Source of the DNA: Stagnihabitans sp038231395
GTDB taxonomy: Bacteria; Pseudomonadota; Alphaproteobacteria; Rhodobacterales; Rhodobacteraceae
NCBI GenBank assembly: GCA_038231395.1
Contig: JBBRLL010000016.1
Coordinates: 1 to 64,000, forward strand
Direction: 5' to 3'
Length of the DNA: 64,000 nucleotides
Shown piece after piece: positions 36,556-45,855 of this stretch. The notes below the pieces were generated by a model, which was given only the letters and a program-made list of their open reading frames with translations, was not told where the DNA came from and made no database searches. A program made the translations under genes and the position numbers. How positions within the stretch are numbered: the first letter of the stretch is position 1; each line of letters opens with the position of its first letter.

Positions 36556-37565
36556 CGGGTATGGTCGGGGTAAAGATGGGCTGGCACAGAGCGCTGTCGG
36601 CGCGCCTTGGGGCCGAGAATATCGGGCTGTTGCTGGCACTTGCGGCGGTGATGATCGTGTTCAGCCTGCTGACGCCGCGCTTTCTTTCTGTGGCGAATTT
36701 TGAATCGGTGGCCTTTCAACTGCCGGAATTGGGGCTGTTGACGCTGGCCATGCTGATGCCGATCATTTCGGGCGGGATCAACCTTGCGGTGACCTTTACC
36801 GCCAACCTGTGCGGGCTGACCCTTGCTGCCGTGCTGCACGCCTACGGCGGACCCGATGCAGGCATCCTCGCCTTTGTGCTTGGCTCGGTGCTGGCCATCG
36901 GCGTGGGTACGGCCAGCGGTTTGATCATGGGGCCGGTCATTGCCTATACCGGCGCGCACCCTATCCTGGTGTCGTTGTCGATGATGATCTTTCTGCGCGG
37001 TCTGGGTGAGTTTCTGACCCGGGGCGCCGACATCTCGGGCTTCCCCGAATTCATCCAACCGCTCGGCCACGGTGCGGTCTTTGGCATCCCGATCCCGCTG
37101 CTGATCCTGCTTGCGGCGGTCGTGGTATGGCATGTCCTGATGACCCGCACGCGGCTTGGCTTTGCCAATTACATGGTCGGCTCCAACATCGAGGCCGCGC
37201 GCTATTCGGGCATCGCCACAGGCCGCACTGTCATCCTGATCTATGTGCTGTCCGGCGCGATGTGCGCGGTCGCGGGCATCATAATGATGGCGCGGTTCAA
37301 TTCGGTGCGGGTCGGGCATGGCGAGTCCTACCTGCTGATCACGGTGCTTGCCTGCTTTCTTGGCGGCGTCAATCCGTTCGGCGGCTTTGGCAGGGTGGTG
37401 TCGGTGTTTCTGGCGCTGATCATCCTGCAACTGCTGTCGTCGGGGCTGAACCTGCTTGGGGCCAGCCAACATCTGGCAACCGCAATCTGGGGCCTGATGC
37501 TGGTTGGCGTGATGATACTGCGATGGGTCGCAGGGCAATTGAAATTCATGAGGATGACACAATGA
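36552..37565 (+). CDS. Sugar ABC transporter permease 2 (RhaQ/RbsC type)
   Basis: This second permease has 337 residues and the same fold as the first, with LTLAMLMPIISGGINLAVTFTANL (about 60-83) and LITVLACFLGGVNPFGGFGRV. Two distinct permeases with one double ATPase is the layout of RhaSTPQ and LsrACDB, which import rhamnose and autoinducer-2. The substrate here is not shown by the sequence. Overlaps the following gene as ATGA. Confidence 0.9.
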   Translation: MTGMVGVKMGWHRALSARLGAENIGLLLALAAVMIVFSLLTPRFLSVANFESVAFQLPELGLLTLAMLMPIISGGINLAVTFTANLCGLTLAAVLHAYGGPDAGILAFVLGSVLAIGVGTASGLIMGPVIAYTGAHPILVSLSMMIFLRGLGEFLTRGADISGFPEFIQPLGHGAVFGIPIPLLILLAAVVVWHVLMTRTRLGFANYMVGSNIEAARYSGIATGRTVILIYVLSGAMCAVAGIIMMARFNSVRVGHGESYLLITVLACFLGGVNPFGGFGRVVSVFLALIILQLLSSGLNLLGASQHLATAIWGLMLVGVMILRWVAGQLKFMRMTQ

Positions 37566-38413
37566 AGGGTTTTGGCGTTCATACAAGCATGTGGGCCATG
37601 GATTGGACCAGATCGGCGGCGGAGCTTGCGGTGGCAAAAGCCAAAAGCTACGACCTCGATTTCATCGAGGTGGCACTGCTGGACCCCTCGTCCTGCGATG
37701 CCATTCACAGCCGCAAACTGATCAAGGCCAGCGGGATGCAGGCGGTCTGCTCGCTGGGCCTGCCGGAATATGCCTGGGCCTCGCGGCACCCGCAGGAGGC
37801 GGTCGATTTTCTGGCGGTGGCGATCGACAAGACCGCCGATATGGGCGCGCTGTCGCTGACCGGGGTGACCTATGGCGGCATCGGCGAGCGCACCGGCCAG
37901 CCGCCCACCGAAAAAGAGCGCGACAACATCGTGCGCGCAATGGCGATTTCCGCCCAGCACGCCAAGCGGCGCGGCATCGAGATCGGCATCGAGGCGGTCA
38001 ACCGCTATGAAAACCACATCATCAACACCGCAGCACAGGCCGTCTCGCTGATCGAGCGCATCGGCGCGGACAACCTGTTCGTCCATCTCGACACCTATCA
38101 CATGAACATCGAAGAAAAGGGCATGGGCAACGGCATTATCGCCGCGCGCGACCATCTCAAATACATCCACCTGTCCGAAAGTGACCGCGGCACCCCGGGT
38201 GAGGGCAACTGTCACTGGAATGAAACCTTCGCGACCCTTGCCGCAATCGGTTTCAAGGGTGGGCTCGCCATGGAAAGTTTCATCAACATGCCGCCGCAGG
38301 TGGCTCTTGGCCTCAGCGTCTGGCGCCCGGTGGCCGAAAGCGAGGAGGTGGTGATGAGCAGAGGTTTGCCGTTCCTGAGGAACATGGCCCGACAGTATGG
38401 TTTGATCGACTGA
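37562..38413 (+). CDS. Ketose 3-epimerase (D-tagatose/D-allulose 3-epimerase family)
   Basis: The 283-residue TIM-barrel sugar isomerase/epimerase shows the metal-site segments of this family: GIEAVNRYENH (about 140-150), FVHLDTYHMNIEE (about 175-187), YIHLSESDRGTPGEG (about 200-214) and GLAMESF (about 234-240). Such enzymes epimerise C3 of ketoses. Its start overlaps the permease stop, so the imported sugar may be a ketose. An in-frame extension back to 37127 is antisense-like permease sequence and was rejected. Confidence 0.85.
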   Translation: MKGFGVHTSMWAMDWTRSAAELAVAKAKSYDLDFIEVALLDPSSCDAIHSRKLIKASGMQAVCSLGLPEYAWASRHPQEAVDFLAVAIDKTADMGALSLTGVTYGGIGERTGQPPTEKERDNIVRAMAISAQHAKRRGIEIGIEAVNRYENHIINTAAQAVSLIERIGADNLFVHLDTYHMNIEEKGMGNGIIAARDHLKYIHLSESDRGTPGEGNCHWNETFATLAAIGFKGGLAMESFINMPPQVALGLSVWRPVAESEEVVMSRGLPFLRNMARQYGLID

Positions 38414-38505
38414 CAAGAAGGCTATGGCGCCAATTTGTGTAATGGTTTCGTTTCGTCTGGCAAGCCAGTTTCGTTTGACACGTCTTAGGGCTGCATTGGC
38501 GATGT

Positions 38506-39399
38506 TCACACAATGAGAAAGCGGTTCTCGGGCAGTCCCGGCGTCTGAACGTTCAGGGCAAACAGGCTTCCAGCGAGCCGGTTTCCAGGGGGGGAAACGA
38601 TGCTGGCTGTCGTGATGAACAGGGTTTTCAGGTCCCGCCCGCCAAAGGTGCAGGTCGTGATGTTCTGCACCGGCATCTCGATAACGCGGTCTACCGCGCC
38701 ATCTGGTGCAAATCGGACGATACAACCACCGCCGAACCGGCAGTTCCACAGGTAGCCCGCGCTGTCGATTGCCGACCCATCGGGGGCACCGCGGGAAAAG
38801 CCCTGCTGGAACACTCTTTCATTGCCGATGGCTCCGTCGGCGTAGTCATAGACGTAGATTTCATTGGCCAGCGTGTCGGCGAAATAGAAGCTGCGCTGAT
38901 CCGGGCTCCAGCACAGGGTATTGGAAATACCCAACCCCTTGCGCCATTCGGTGATCTTGCCTTTGGGATCAACGCGGTACAGCACACCCTCGCCCGGCCC
39001 TGCTTCACCCAGTTCGCCGTTGGGCAGGACATTGTTCTTCATCGACCCGACCCAGAAATTTCCCGCAGGATCGCTGCGGCCATCGTTGAAGCGCACGCGT
39101 GGCGAACCCGGCAGAGCAAAGCCGAAGTCAACGCGCCGGTCCGTCGCGGGCCACCAGTGGATGAGCTTTGATGCAAGGGTCACCAGCATCTGGTCGGGCT
39201 GGCTGGTCAGCGAAATCGCCACCACCGGTTCGTCAAAGAACCATGATTGCAGGCTGCTGCCGGTCAGCTCATAGCGGTGGATCAAAAACCGGTTGATATC
39301 GGTCCAGTAGACCGCACTTTCCCTGGCGGACCAGACAGCGCCCTCGCCGCATTTGTCGCCCGAGGGGACGAGGCATCTGACGTTGTCGGGCATAGTCAT
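38506..39399 (-). CDS. SMP-30/gluconolactonase-family lactonase
   Basis: A 297-residue six-bladed beta-propeller protein of the SMP-30/LRE family with CGEGAVWSARESAVYWTDI (about 15-33), RFNDGRSDPAGNFWVGSM (about 103-120) and SNTLCWSPDQRSFYFADT, which carry the metal-binding Glu, Asn and Asp. Members hydrolyse sugar lactones to acids. The ATG at 39399 overlaps the preceding stop (ATGA). It is the last gene of the leftward operon, which also encodes an SDR able to produce lactones. Confidence 0.88.
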   Translation of the reverse strand: MTMPDNVRCLVPSGDKCGEGAVWSARESAVYWTDINRFLIHRYELTGSSLQSWFFDEPVVAISLTSQPDQMLVTLASKLIHWWPATDRRVDFGFALPGSPRVRFNDGRSDPAGNFWVGSMKNNVLPNGELGEAGPGEGVLYRVDPKGKITEWRKGLGISNTLCWSPDQRSFYFADTLANEIYVYDYADGAIGNERVFQQGFSRGAPDGSAIDSAGYLWNCRFGGGCIVRFAPDGAVDRVIEMPVQNITTCTFGGRDLKTLFITTASIVSPPGNRLAGSLFALNVQTPGLPENRFLIV

Positions 39400-40502
39400 T
39401 CCGCCACCAGAGACTTGGCCAACGACCACGACGGTCCCAGAGCGTCGGCGTTCTGCACAAGGGCGCGCATGTATCCCAAGGCAAAGGCCATTCCGGCGTG
39501 CCATGATGCAGCGCAGGTCATACCTGGGGTGTGGTCAGGGATAAGGACGCCGCTGTAGTTTTCATCGCGCAGGATGCGGACGATCTCTGCCATGTCGATA
39601 TCGCCTTCATCGACAAAGGTTTCGACATATTTCGGCACCTTGCCCCGCACGTTGCGGAAGTGGACGTAGCCTATGCGGTCACGCCGGGCGAAGCGGCGCA
39701 CGTGGTCATAGATGTCACCACCGGGCATTTCCTGCAATGACCCAAGGCACAGCTCAACGCCGTTCGAGCGCGAGTCGACGATGTCTAAAAGCCTGTCGTA
39801 TTTCTCAGGTCGGTTCACCAGCCGCGCGGTTCCTCGCAATTGCTCCAGTGGCGGATCGTCGGGATGGGCTGCCAGCATCACGCCGGCCTCTTCGGCGACG
39901 GGGACGACATCTTGCAGAAAGGCGGTCAGGCGCTGCCATAGCTCCTCACCGGACACAGTCACCGGCACCGCACTAGGCTGCGCCGCACGGTAGCGCATGT
40001 TCCAGACCAGACCATCGGGCAGCGGCAGGTCTGGGTCGATCCTGGTGGCGTCAAAGCCGACCGAATGGGCATTGCCACGGGCAAAGGGACCGCGCTGCCA
40101 TCCCCAGACCCCGGCAATCGAAAAATTGTAGCCGATGCAGCGCACCCCGGCCCGCCCCGCATCGCGGATCAGCCGCTTCATGCCCTCGGCCTGCGTCGCC
40201 CGGTTCGGGCCGTCAAGCAGGATATCGGACCAGAATTTTGGCGAAAAATTCTCCAGAGCCGCCAGTTTCAGCCCGGCATCCTCCACCGACCGGACCAGTG
40301 CCGAAATCTCGTCATAGGTCCACAGCGTATCTTGCGAACAGTCACCCCAGCCCTCGACGTCATCGCCGCGCGAAATTGCCGGGTCCTTGCCGCGAAAGTA
40401 GTTGGTCATATGTGCTACGATATGCGTTGCCCCGGCCTGCGTGGCGAACTGGAAATTGTCGGGCGTCAGCAAATCACGATAAAGGCCAAGGCCGATCTTC
40501 AT
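39396..40502 (-). CDS. Mannonate dehydratase-like sugar-acid dehydratase (UxuA paralogue)
   Basis: The 368-residue protein is UxuA-like: VMLAAHPDDPPLEQLRGTARLV (about 208-229), VELCLGSLQEM with a conserved Cys, IGYVHFRNVRG and VLIPDHTPGM, the motifs that hold the divalent metal and the catalytic Asp-His pair. It is shorter than and clearly different from the second uxuA gene at 45856. Two paralogues in one island suggest two substrates or C2 epimers. It sits between the SDR and lactonase genes. Confidence 0.82.
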   Translation of the reverse strand: MKIGLGLYRDLLTPDNFQFATQAGATHIVAHMTNYFRGKDPAISRGDDVEGWGDCSQDTLWTYDEISALVRSVEDAGLKLAALENFSPKFWSDILLDGPNRATQAEGMKRLIRDAGRAGVRCIGYNFSIAGVWGWQRGPFARGNAHSVGFDATRIDPDLPLPDGLVWNMRYRAAQPSAVPVTVSGEELWQRLTAFLQDVVPVAEEAGVMLAAHPDDPPLEQLRGTARLVNRPEKYDRLLDIVDSRSNGVELCLGSLQEMPGGDIYDHVRRFARRDRIGYVHFRNVRGKVPKYVETFVDEGDIDMAEIVRILRDENYSGVLIPDHTPGMTCAASWHAGMAFALGYMRALVQNADALGPSWSLAKSLVAE

Positions 40503-40513
40503 AGCGTTCTCTC

Positions 40514-41296
40514 CTATTTCACGCCGATGCCTGCTGTCAGGCCGCCGTCGATGCGGTAGTCGCTGCCGGTGACGAACGCCGCCTTGTCGGAGGCGAGGAA
40601 GGCCACCAATTCTGCCACCTCTTCCGGCTCGCCGATCCGGCCCAGTGGATGGGCGGCACCAAACCGTTGAAAGGCTTGCTCGACCGTGACACCTGCGCCG
40701 CCGTAAGTTCGGGCGGCATGTTCCAGAATGGGGGTGCGGACCGAGCCGGGGCTGACCGAATTCACCCGGATGTTCTGATCGGCATGGTCCAGCGCCATTG
40801 CGCGGGTCAGGGCGTGGATCGCCCCCTTGGTCGCCACATAGGCCGCGACGTTTTGCTGGCAGTTGAAGCCCTGCACGGAGGAGATGCTGACGATGGCCCC
40901 GCCGCCCCGTTTGGCCATTTCCGGAACACCAAAATGGGCGGTCAGGTAAATGGAGCCGACGTTGACGGCCATAGTGCGGGCCCAGATGTCGGGGCCGGTG
41001 GACACGACTGTGCCGTAAGGATGCACGGCGGCAGAGTTGATGATGATGTCCAGCCCACCAAAGCGGCTGACCGCCTCAGTCACGGCGCTTTCGACTTGAT
41101 CGGCAACGGACACATCCGTCAGCCGGGGGTGGATCGCCAGCCCGCGCGCCTTGGCTTCGGCAGCCAGTGCAGCATTGGCCGCATCGTCGATCCCACAGGC
41201 CAGAACCGTGGCCCCGCCCTGCGCCAGCCGAACTGCACAGGCCTTGCCGATACCTGTCGTACCTGTAACCAAAGCCACTTTTCCTTGGAAATCCAT
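40514..41296 (-). CDS. Short-chain dehydrogenase/reductase, sugar oxidising
   Basis: Classical SDR of 260 residues with TGxxxGIG variant VTGTTGIGKA (10-19), NSAAVHPYG (about 87), active Tyr-Lys in AAYVATKGAIHAL (Tyr about 154, Lys about 158) and the C-terminal YRIDGGLTAG. With the lactonase downstream, oxidation of an aldose at C1 to a lactone is the natural role. That is inference from context. Confidence 0.85.
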   Translation of the reverse strand: MDFQGKVALVTGTTGIGKACAVRLAQGGATVLACGIDDAANAALAAEAKARGLAIHPRLTDVSVADQVESAVTEAVSRFGGLDIIINSAAVHPYGTVVSTGPDIWARTMAVNVGSIYLTAHFGVPEMAKRGGGAIVSISSVQGFNCQQNVAAYVATKGAIHALTRAMALDHADQNIRVNSVSPGSVRTPILEHAARTYGGAGVTVEQAFQRFGAAHPLGRIGEPEEVAELVAFLASDKAAFVTGSDYRIDGGLTAGIGVK

Positions 41297-41300
41297 ATTT

Positions 41301-42287
41301 TTACCTTATCCGTTCCAGCACTTGGTTCAACAGAACCGCCCCAAGGATGATCCCGCCGCGCACGACGTATTGCCAGTATTCGCTGACATTCAGCAGCGTC
41401 ATGCCGTTGGATATGCAACCCAGAAACAACACGCCGATCAGCGTGCCCCAGATCCGCCCCTTGCCACCGAACAGCGAGGTGCCGCCGATGATGACCGCCG
41501 CGATCACATCCAGTTCCATTCCCGTCGCCGTGGTGCCGGTGCCGGACCCGATTTGCGACGCGATCAGTGTGCCCGACACGGCGGTGAGGGCGCCAAGAAT
41601 ACCCAAAGCCATCGACTTGACCCACCAGATGTCGATGCCAGACAGACGCGCCGCCTCCATATTGCCACCCACGGCATAAACGGCGCGGCCAAACCGCGTG
41701 AAATTCATCAGGAAATGCATACCCGCGAATGTCAGCACAAAGACATAGACCGGGAAGGGGATGCCGAACAGATAGCCGCCGCCCAGAAAGTCAAAACCGT
41801 TGGGAAAGGTGGTCAGCGGGAAGCCTCCGGTGATCAGATTGGCGATGCCGCGCAGTGCTGTGAACAAGGCCAGCGTGCAGATGAAGCTTGGAACGTTGAA
41901 CCAGTGGCGAAACTTGCCGACGGAAAATCCCAAAGCAAAGCCGATCGCGACCGCGAGGCAGATGCCGATCAAGGCGGCCAGCGGCCCACCCAGACTGCCA
42001 ACCAAAGCCCCGCACACCCAGGCCACAATGCACCCCGCCAGCGCTGCCCCCGCGCCGACCGACAGGTCAATCTCGCCCGAGATGATCACCGCTGTCATGC
42101 CAAAGGCAATGATACCCATCAAAGACCCGGTCCGCAGCACGTTCAGAACGTTGCGCAGGCTGGCAAATCCATGAGCGCTGAACACCAGCAGGATGATCAG
42201 CACGATCAGGATCATCTCCATCGGATAGGCTTTGAGCAGGCGGATCGCCGGGTTGGCTCCCGGTTTGGTGGCCAGCGCGGCGGTCAT
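41301..42287 (-). CDS. Sugar ABC transporter permease (RbsC type)
   Basis: The 328-residue membrane protein has the RbsC motifs FGMTAVIISGEIDLSVGAGAALAG (about 61-84) and ELDVIAAVIIGGTSLFGGKGRIWG (about 259-282). It is a single permease, so it probably forms a homodimer, unlike the two-permease transporter at 35542-37565. The ATG at 42287 overlaps the ATPase stop. Confidence 0.9.
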   Translation of the reverse strand: MTAALATKPGANPAIRLLKAYPMEMILIVLIILLVFSAHGFASLRNVLNVLRTGSLMGIIAFGMTAVIISGEIDLSVGAGAALAGCIVAWVCGALVGSLGGPLAALIGICLAVAIGFALGFSVGKFRHWFNVPSFICTLALFTALRGIANLITGGFPLTTFPNGFDFLGGGYLFGIPFPVYVFVLTFAGMHFLMNFTRFGRAVYAVGGNMEAARLSGIDIWWVKSMALGILGALTAVSGTLIASQIGSGTGTTATGMELDVIAAVIIGGTSLFGGKGRIWGTLIGVLFLGCISNGMTLLNVSEYWQYVVRGGIILGAVLLNQVLERIR

Positions 42288-43822
42288 TTGGAGGGTCCTT
42301 CCATGCAAAGACGGTAAAGCTCGCCGAGGGTGGTCGCGGTTGGGTCAAGCTCTGCCACGATGCGACCCTGCCGCATCACCACAATCCGGTCGGCCACTTC
42401 CAGCACCTCCTCCAGCTCTGTCGAAACGAAAAGCGCGGCCAGACCGCGTTCGGCCTGATCCCAGATGATGTCGAAAATCTGCCGCTTGGCCTGAACATCG
42501 ACGCCACGGCTGGGTTCATCAAAGAACATCACCTTGGGCTGGGTGTTGAGCCAGTTGCCGATCACCACCTTTTGCTGGTTTCCACCGGACAAGGAAGAAA
42601 CTGGCAGCATCGGTTCAGACACCTTGATCGCAAGATCGGCGATCTGCCGGGTCACCGCCCCCTGCTCCCGGCCACGGGTGATGAACCCGGACGGAGCGAT
42701 CCGGCCAAGGCTGGCCATGCACAGGTTGTCATGCGTCGACAACACCTGAACCAGCCCGACCTCTTTGCGGTTTTCCGGCGTATAGCCCAGCCCGGCATCT
42801 TTCATCCGCTTTGGCGTGGCTGCGGTTACGTCGGTCCCATTCACGGTCACCGACCCTGCATCCACCGGATCGGCACCGAAAATGGCGCGCATCACCTCCG
42901 TCCGCCCGGCACCGAGCAATCCGGCAATGCCAAGGATTTCGCCACGATGGACCGCAAAGCTGACATCCTCGAACACGCCATGCCGGGTCAGGCCGCTGAC
43001 CGCCAGAACCGGAGCGCCGGAGCGGTCAATGGTCTTGCGCACCGGGCGTTTGGCTTTGGCGGTTTCGCCGAACATCATCTCGACGATCAGCGACGGCGTG
43101 GCCTGTGCCATTTCGACCGATCCGGCGAAAAGGCCGTCGCGCAGGACGGTGCAGGTGTCGGCAATCTCGAACAATTCATTCATCCGGTGGGTGATATACA
43201 GGATCGTCACACCGCGTTCGCGCAGACGGCGCACCAGCGCGAACAAAAGGTTCACCTCACGCGTCGCCAAAGCCGAAGTCGGTTCATCCAACAGCAGGAC
43301 CTGCGGGTTGAACGACATTGCCTTGGCGATTTCGACCACCTGCTGCTGACCCACGCTGAGCGTGGAGATCAACCGATGGGAATCCAGGTCCAGACCCATT
43401 TCGTGCAGAAGTTCTGTCGCATCGCGGTGCAGTCGCGCCCAGTCCACCACGGCCAGCCCGAACCGCTGCGCCATCGGCAGGCGACCCAGAAAGATATTCT
43501 CGCCAATCGACAGCGAGGGGATCAGCGACAATTCCTGATGCACCGTGACCACACCCGCGCCAAACGCATCGTGCGGCGTGTGAAAGGCGGTATCCGCGCC
43601 GTTGACCCGCACAGTGCCTGCGGTTGGCAGAATGACCCCGGCGAGTATCTTGACCAGTGTGGACTTGCCCGATCCGTTTTTGCCCATCAAGGCATGGACG
43701 CGCCCCGGTTCGAACCGATGCGAGAACTGGGACAGCGCCACGGTCTGACCATAGACCTTGGTGACAGCATCAAACTCCAGCAAGCCGCCGGTGCGTTGGT
43801 GCGAAGTCGTAGCGTCAAGCAT
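42284..43822 (-). CDS. Sugar ABC transporter ATP-binding protein (RbsA type)
   Basis: A 512-residue double ABC ATPase with Walker A GKNGSGKST (about 48-56), signature LSVGQQQ, Walker B VLLLDEPTSA, then the second domain with GLLGAGRTEV and LSGGNQQKV (about 405). It is the energy subunit of the second importer. Confidence 0.92.
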   Translation of the reverse strand: MLDATTSHQRTGGLLEFDAVTKVYGQTVALSQFSHRFEPGRVHALMGKNGSGKSTLVKILAGVILPTAGTVRVNGADTAFHTPHDAFGAGVVTVHQELSLIPSLSIGENIFLGRLPMAQRFGLAVVDWARLHRDATELLHEMGLDLDSHRLISTLSVGQQQVVEIAKAMSFNPQVLLLDEPTSALATREVNLLFALVRRLRERGVTILYITHRMNELFEIADTCTVLRDGLFAGSVEMAQATPSLIVEMMFGETAKAKRPVRKTIDRSGAPVLAVSGLTRHGVFEDVSFAVHRGEILGIAGLLGAGRTEVMRAIFGADPVDAGSVTVNGTDVTAATPKRMKDAGLGYTPENRKEVGLVQVLSTHDNLCMASLGRIAPSGFITRGREQGAVTRQIADLAIKVSEPMLPVSSLSGGNQQKVVIGNWLNTQPKVMFFDEPSRGVDVQAKRQIFDIIWDQAERGLAALFVSTELEEVLEVADRIVVMRQGRIVAELDPTATTLGELYRLCMEGPSK

Positions 43823-43840
43823 GAATGGGATACCGCCTTC

Positions 43841-43883
43841 GCAAAAAATCGCGCCCGGCCCACAGACCCGTGGGCCGGGCGCG
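43841..43883 (-). terminator. Strong hairpin with U-tract between binding protein and ATPase genes
   Basis: On the reverse strand a perfect 14-bp stem (43883-43870 with 43863-43850, six-base loop) is followed by ATTTTTTGC. It looks like a full intrinsic terminator placed 6 bases after the binding-protein stop and 28 bases before the ATPase start. It would give high binding-protein and low transporter expression by partial read-through. Confidence 0.8.
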
Positions 43884-43889
43884 CTGCCA

Positions 43890-44852
43890 TTATTGCAGGG
43901 TCTTCAACTGATCCAGGAAGGTTTTGACGCCATTCGGGTTGGTGCGGGTCAGGCTTAGAACCGGCACGGATTGTTTCTTTTCGACCGGCTTTTTGTCCAG
44001 CACGTTGTTGGCGGCCTGAAGAGCCAGCGTACCGACCACAAAGGGCTGCTGTGCTGTCACGGCCTGCAACACGTTGTCGGCGTCCAGCAGCATGTTGGCA
44101 AGCTGTTCGGTGCCGTCGATGCCGAACACAAAGACCTTGCCTTCCAGCCCGGCCTTCTTGACCGCTTGCACCGACCCGATCGTGCCGCCTTCGTTGGCCG
44201 CATAGATCATCTGGATATCGGGGTTCGCGGTCAGGATGTCAGACACCACTGAAATTGCCTTTTCGGTCAGCCAGGCGTCCTGCTGCGACACGATCTCGAC
44301 CTGATCCTTCACCTCCGCCAAGAAACCGTCGACGCGGTCGTTGCTTTGTTCCGGCAACAGGGATTTGAAGGCGACCGTCGCGATTTTGACCTTCTTGCCG
44401 GGGAAAGTCTTTTCAAGGAAAGCATGGGCTTCCTTGCCGGTGTTGTGGCCAAGGTCAAGGTTGCTGCTGGTGATCGAGGCCGACGGCAAGTCGCTGTTGA
44501 CCGTAGTGCCGAAGGTGATGACGACAATGCCAGCATCGACCGCTTTCTTGATCGCAGGAATTGATCCATCGGCACTCAGCGGGGTCAGCGCAATCGCCTG
44601 CACACCGCGGGCGATATAGGTGTCGATCAGCTGGCTTTCCTTTTCCAGCTTGTTGTCGCTGTTGGCGTCCAGAAGTTCAACGCCAGAGGTCTTTGCCTCC
44701 GCCGCCATCCCCAACTGGACTGTCTTCATGTACTGGTCCTGCTGAAACACGATCCCGGCAATCGCGCGACCGTCGGCCAATACGGCGGTCGGAAGAAGGG
44801 TTACGGCCGTCAAAGCCGCCGTCGATAGCAAGATGCTGCGTCTGGTAAGCAT
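43890..44852 (-). CDS. Sugar ABC transporter substrate-binding protein (RbsB type)
   Basis: The 320-residue periplasmic protein has a twin-arginine-like signal peptide (MLTRRSILLSTAALTAVTLLPTAVLA, cleavage about residue 26). The fold is periplasmic-binding type 1, with IARGVQAIALTPLSADG and VFVFGIDGTEQLANMLLD. The ATG at 44852 follows GGAGG by 9 bases. Ligand unknown. Its own strong terminator follows. Confidence 0.9.
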   Translation of the reverse strand: MLTRRSILLSTAALTAVTLLPTAVLADGRAIAGIVFQQDQYMKTVQLGMAAEAKTSGVELLDANSDNKLEKESQLIDTYIARGVQAIALTPLSADGSIPAIKKAVDAGIVVITFGTTVNSDLPSASITSSNLDLGHNTGKEAHAFLEKTFPGKKVKIATVAFKSLLPEQSNDRVDGFLAEVKDQVEIVSQQDAWLTEKAISVVSDILTANPDIQMIYAANEGGTIGSVQAVKKAGLEGKVFVFGIDGTEQLANMLLDADNVLQAVTAQQPFVVGTLALQAANNVLDKKPVEKKQSVPVLSLTRTNPNGVKTFLDQLKTLQ

Positions 44853-44941
44853 GGTCTGGTTCCTCCACATGGGTCAAAAGTCTGCTCTCGTTTTTCAAAG
44901 TGCCGGCCCGGGAGAGCGTTCGATCCGGCATGGAGCGGGCG

Positions 44942-45706
44942 TCAGCCGGAACTGATCACTGCAGTACGGGCCGGTCTGGCGTTTTCAGAGCCGACAAATT
45001 GCAGCCCGTATTCCAGATGGCGGCTGAGCAGATAGGAATAGGCCACGCGGTCGCGGGCCTTCAGCGCGCTGATGATTTCGCCGTGGGTCTGATGGGTGTC
45101 GATCTGCACGGGCCGTTTGGCCTTGCCCACCCGCATGATGTGGGTGATCACCGCTTGCAGCAGGCGGTAGTTGGTCAGAAGGGTGCGGTTGCCCGCCAGC
45201 GTTACCAGCGCCTCGTGAAAAGCAAAGTCGCAGGCCGCAGCACCATCGACACCATCAACGTCCAGGATGCGGGCATTCACCGTGTCCAGATGGTTCAGGT
45301 CGTCGGCGGTAGCATGCAGGATGATGTGATCGCCGATGCCGACCTCGACGATCCGGCGATAGCCCTGCACATCCAGAAATGAGGCGGGTGAGATGTCGTT
45401 CTGAAAGGCGAACAGTTTGCGAACCGCGTCTTCGTGGCGGTCACTGAGAACTGCGCCGATCTTGGGCCGCACTTCGACAATGCCGTACGCTTTCAGAACC
45501 TGCAGCGCCTCGCGCACGGTATTGCGCCCGGCCTGAAACAGTTCGCCAAGGTCGCGTTCGGTCGGCAAGGCATCGCCTATGATCAGATCACGGGTGCGAA
45601 CCAGGTCGCGGATCTGTTCGACCAGACGATCCACGGCAGATACCTTTGCGGGTTCCTGTCCGGCATCCACGGCCATGCTGGCCAACAGGATCGCATTGTC
45701 GATCAT
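44942..45706 (-). CDS. GntR-family regulator (FadR/UxuR subgroup)
   Basis: The 254-residue regulator has an N-terminal winged HTH (about 22-85, LPTERDLGELFQAGRNTVREALQVLKAYGIV) and an FCD effector domain (about 105-235). The ATG at 45706 has GGGAGGAAG upstream. It is divergent from uxuA and heads the leftward transport operon. A long inverted repeat lies in the gap between the two operons, so it likely regulates both in response to a sugar acid. Confidence 0.88.
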   Translation of the reverse strand: MIDNAILLASMAVDAGQEPAKVSAVDRLVEQIRDLVRTRDLIIGDALPTERDLGELFQAGRNTVREALQVLKAYGIVEVRPKIGAVLSDRHEDAVRKLFAFQNDISPASFLDVQGYRRIVEVGIGDHIILHATADDLNHLDTVNARILDVDGVDGAAACDFAFHEALVTLAGNRTLLTNYRLLQAVITHIMRVGKAKRPVQIDTHQTHGEIISALKARDRVAYSYLLSRHLEYGLQFVGSENARPARTAVISSG

Positions 45707-45733
45707 TAAAGGGCTTCCTCCCAGAAGGTTCCT

Positions 45734-45821
45734 ATTTGTTGGACCAAGAATCATTTATAGTCAATAGATGTCGCGCGCCTAGATGTTCTTGCCTAAATTC
45801 CTGGATTGTGGTCCAACAAAT
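45734..45821. promoter_or_regulatory. Inverted-repeat operator pair between gntR and uxuA
   Basis: A 13-base element ATTTGTTGGACCA (45734-45746) is repeated as its exact reverse complement at 45809-45821, with 62 bases between. Each copy contains the near-palindromic TTGGACCAA-type core typical of FadR-subfamily GntR sites. One copy lies near each divergent promoter, so DNA looping or independent control of the two operons is possible. Confidence 0.65.
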
Positions 45822-45855
45822 TTTCGGGTGAGTCGGATTTCGGGAGAGTGTTGAC

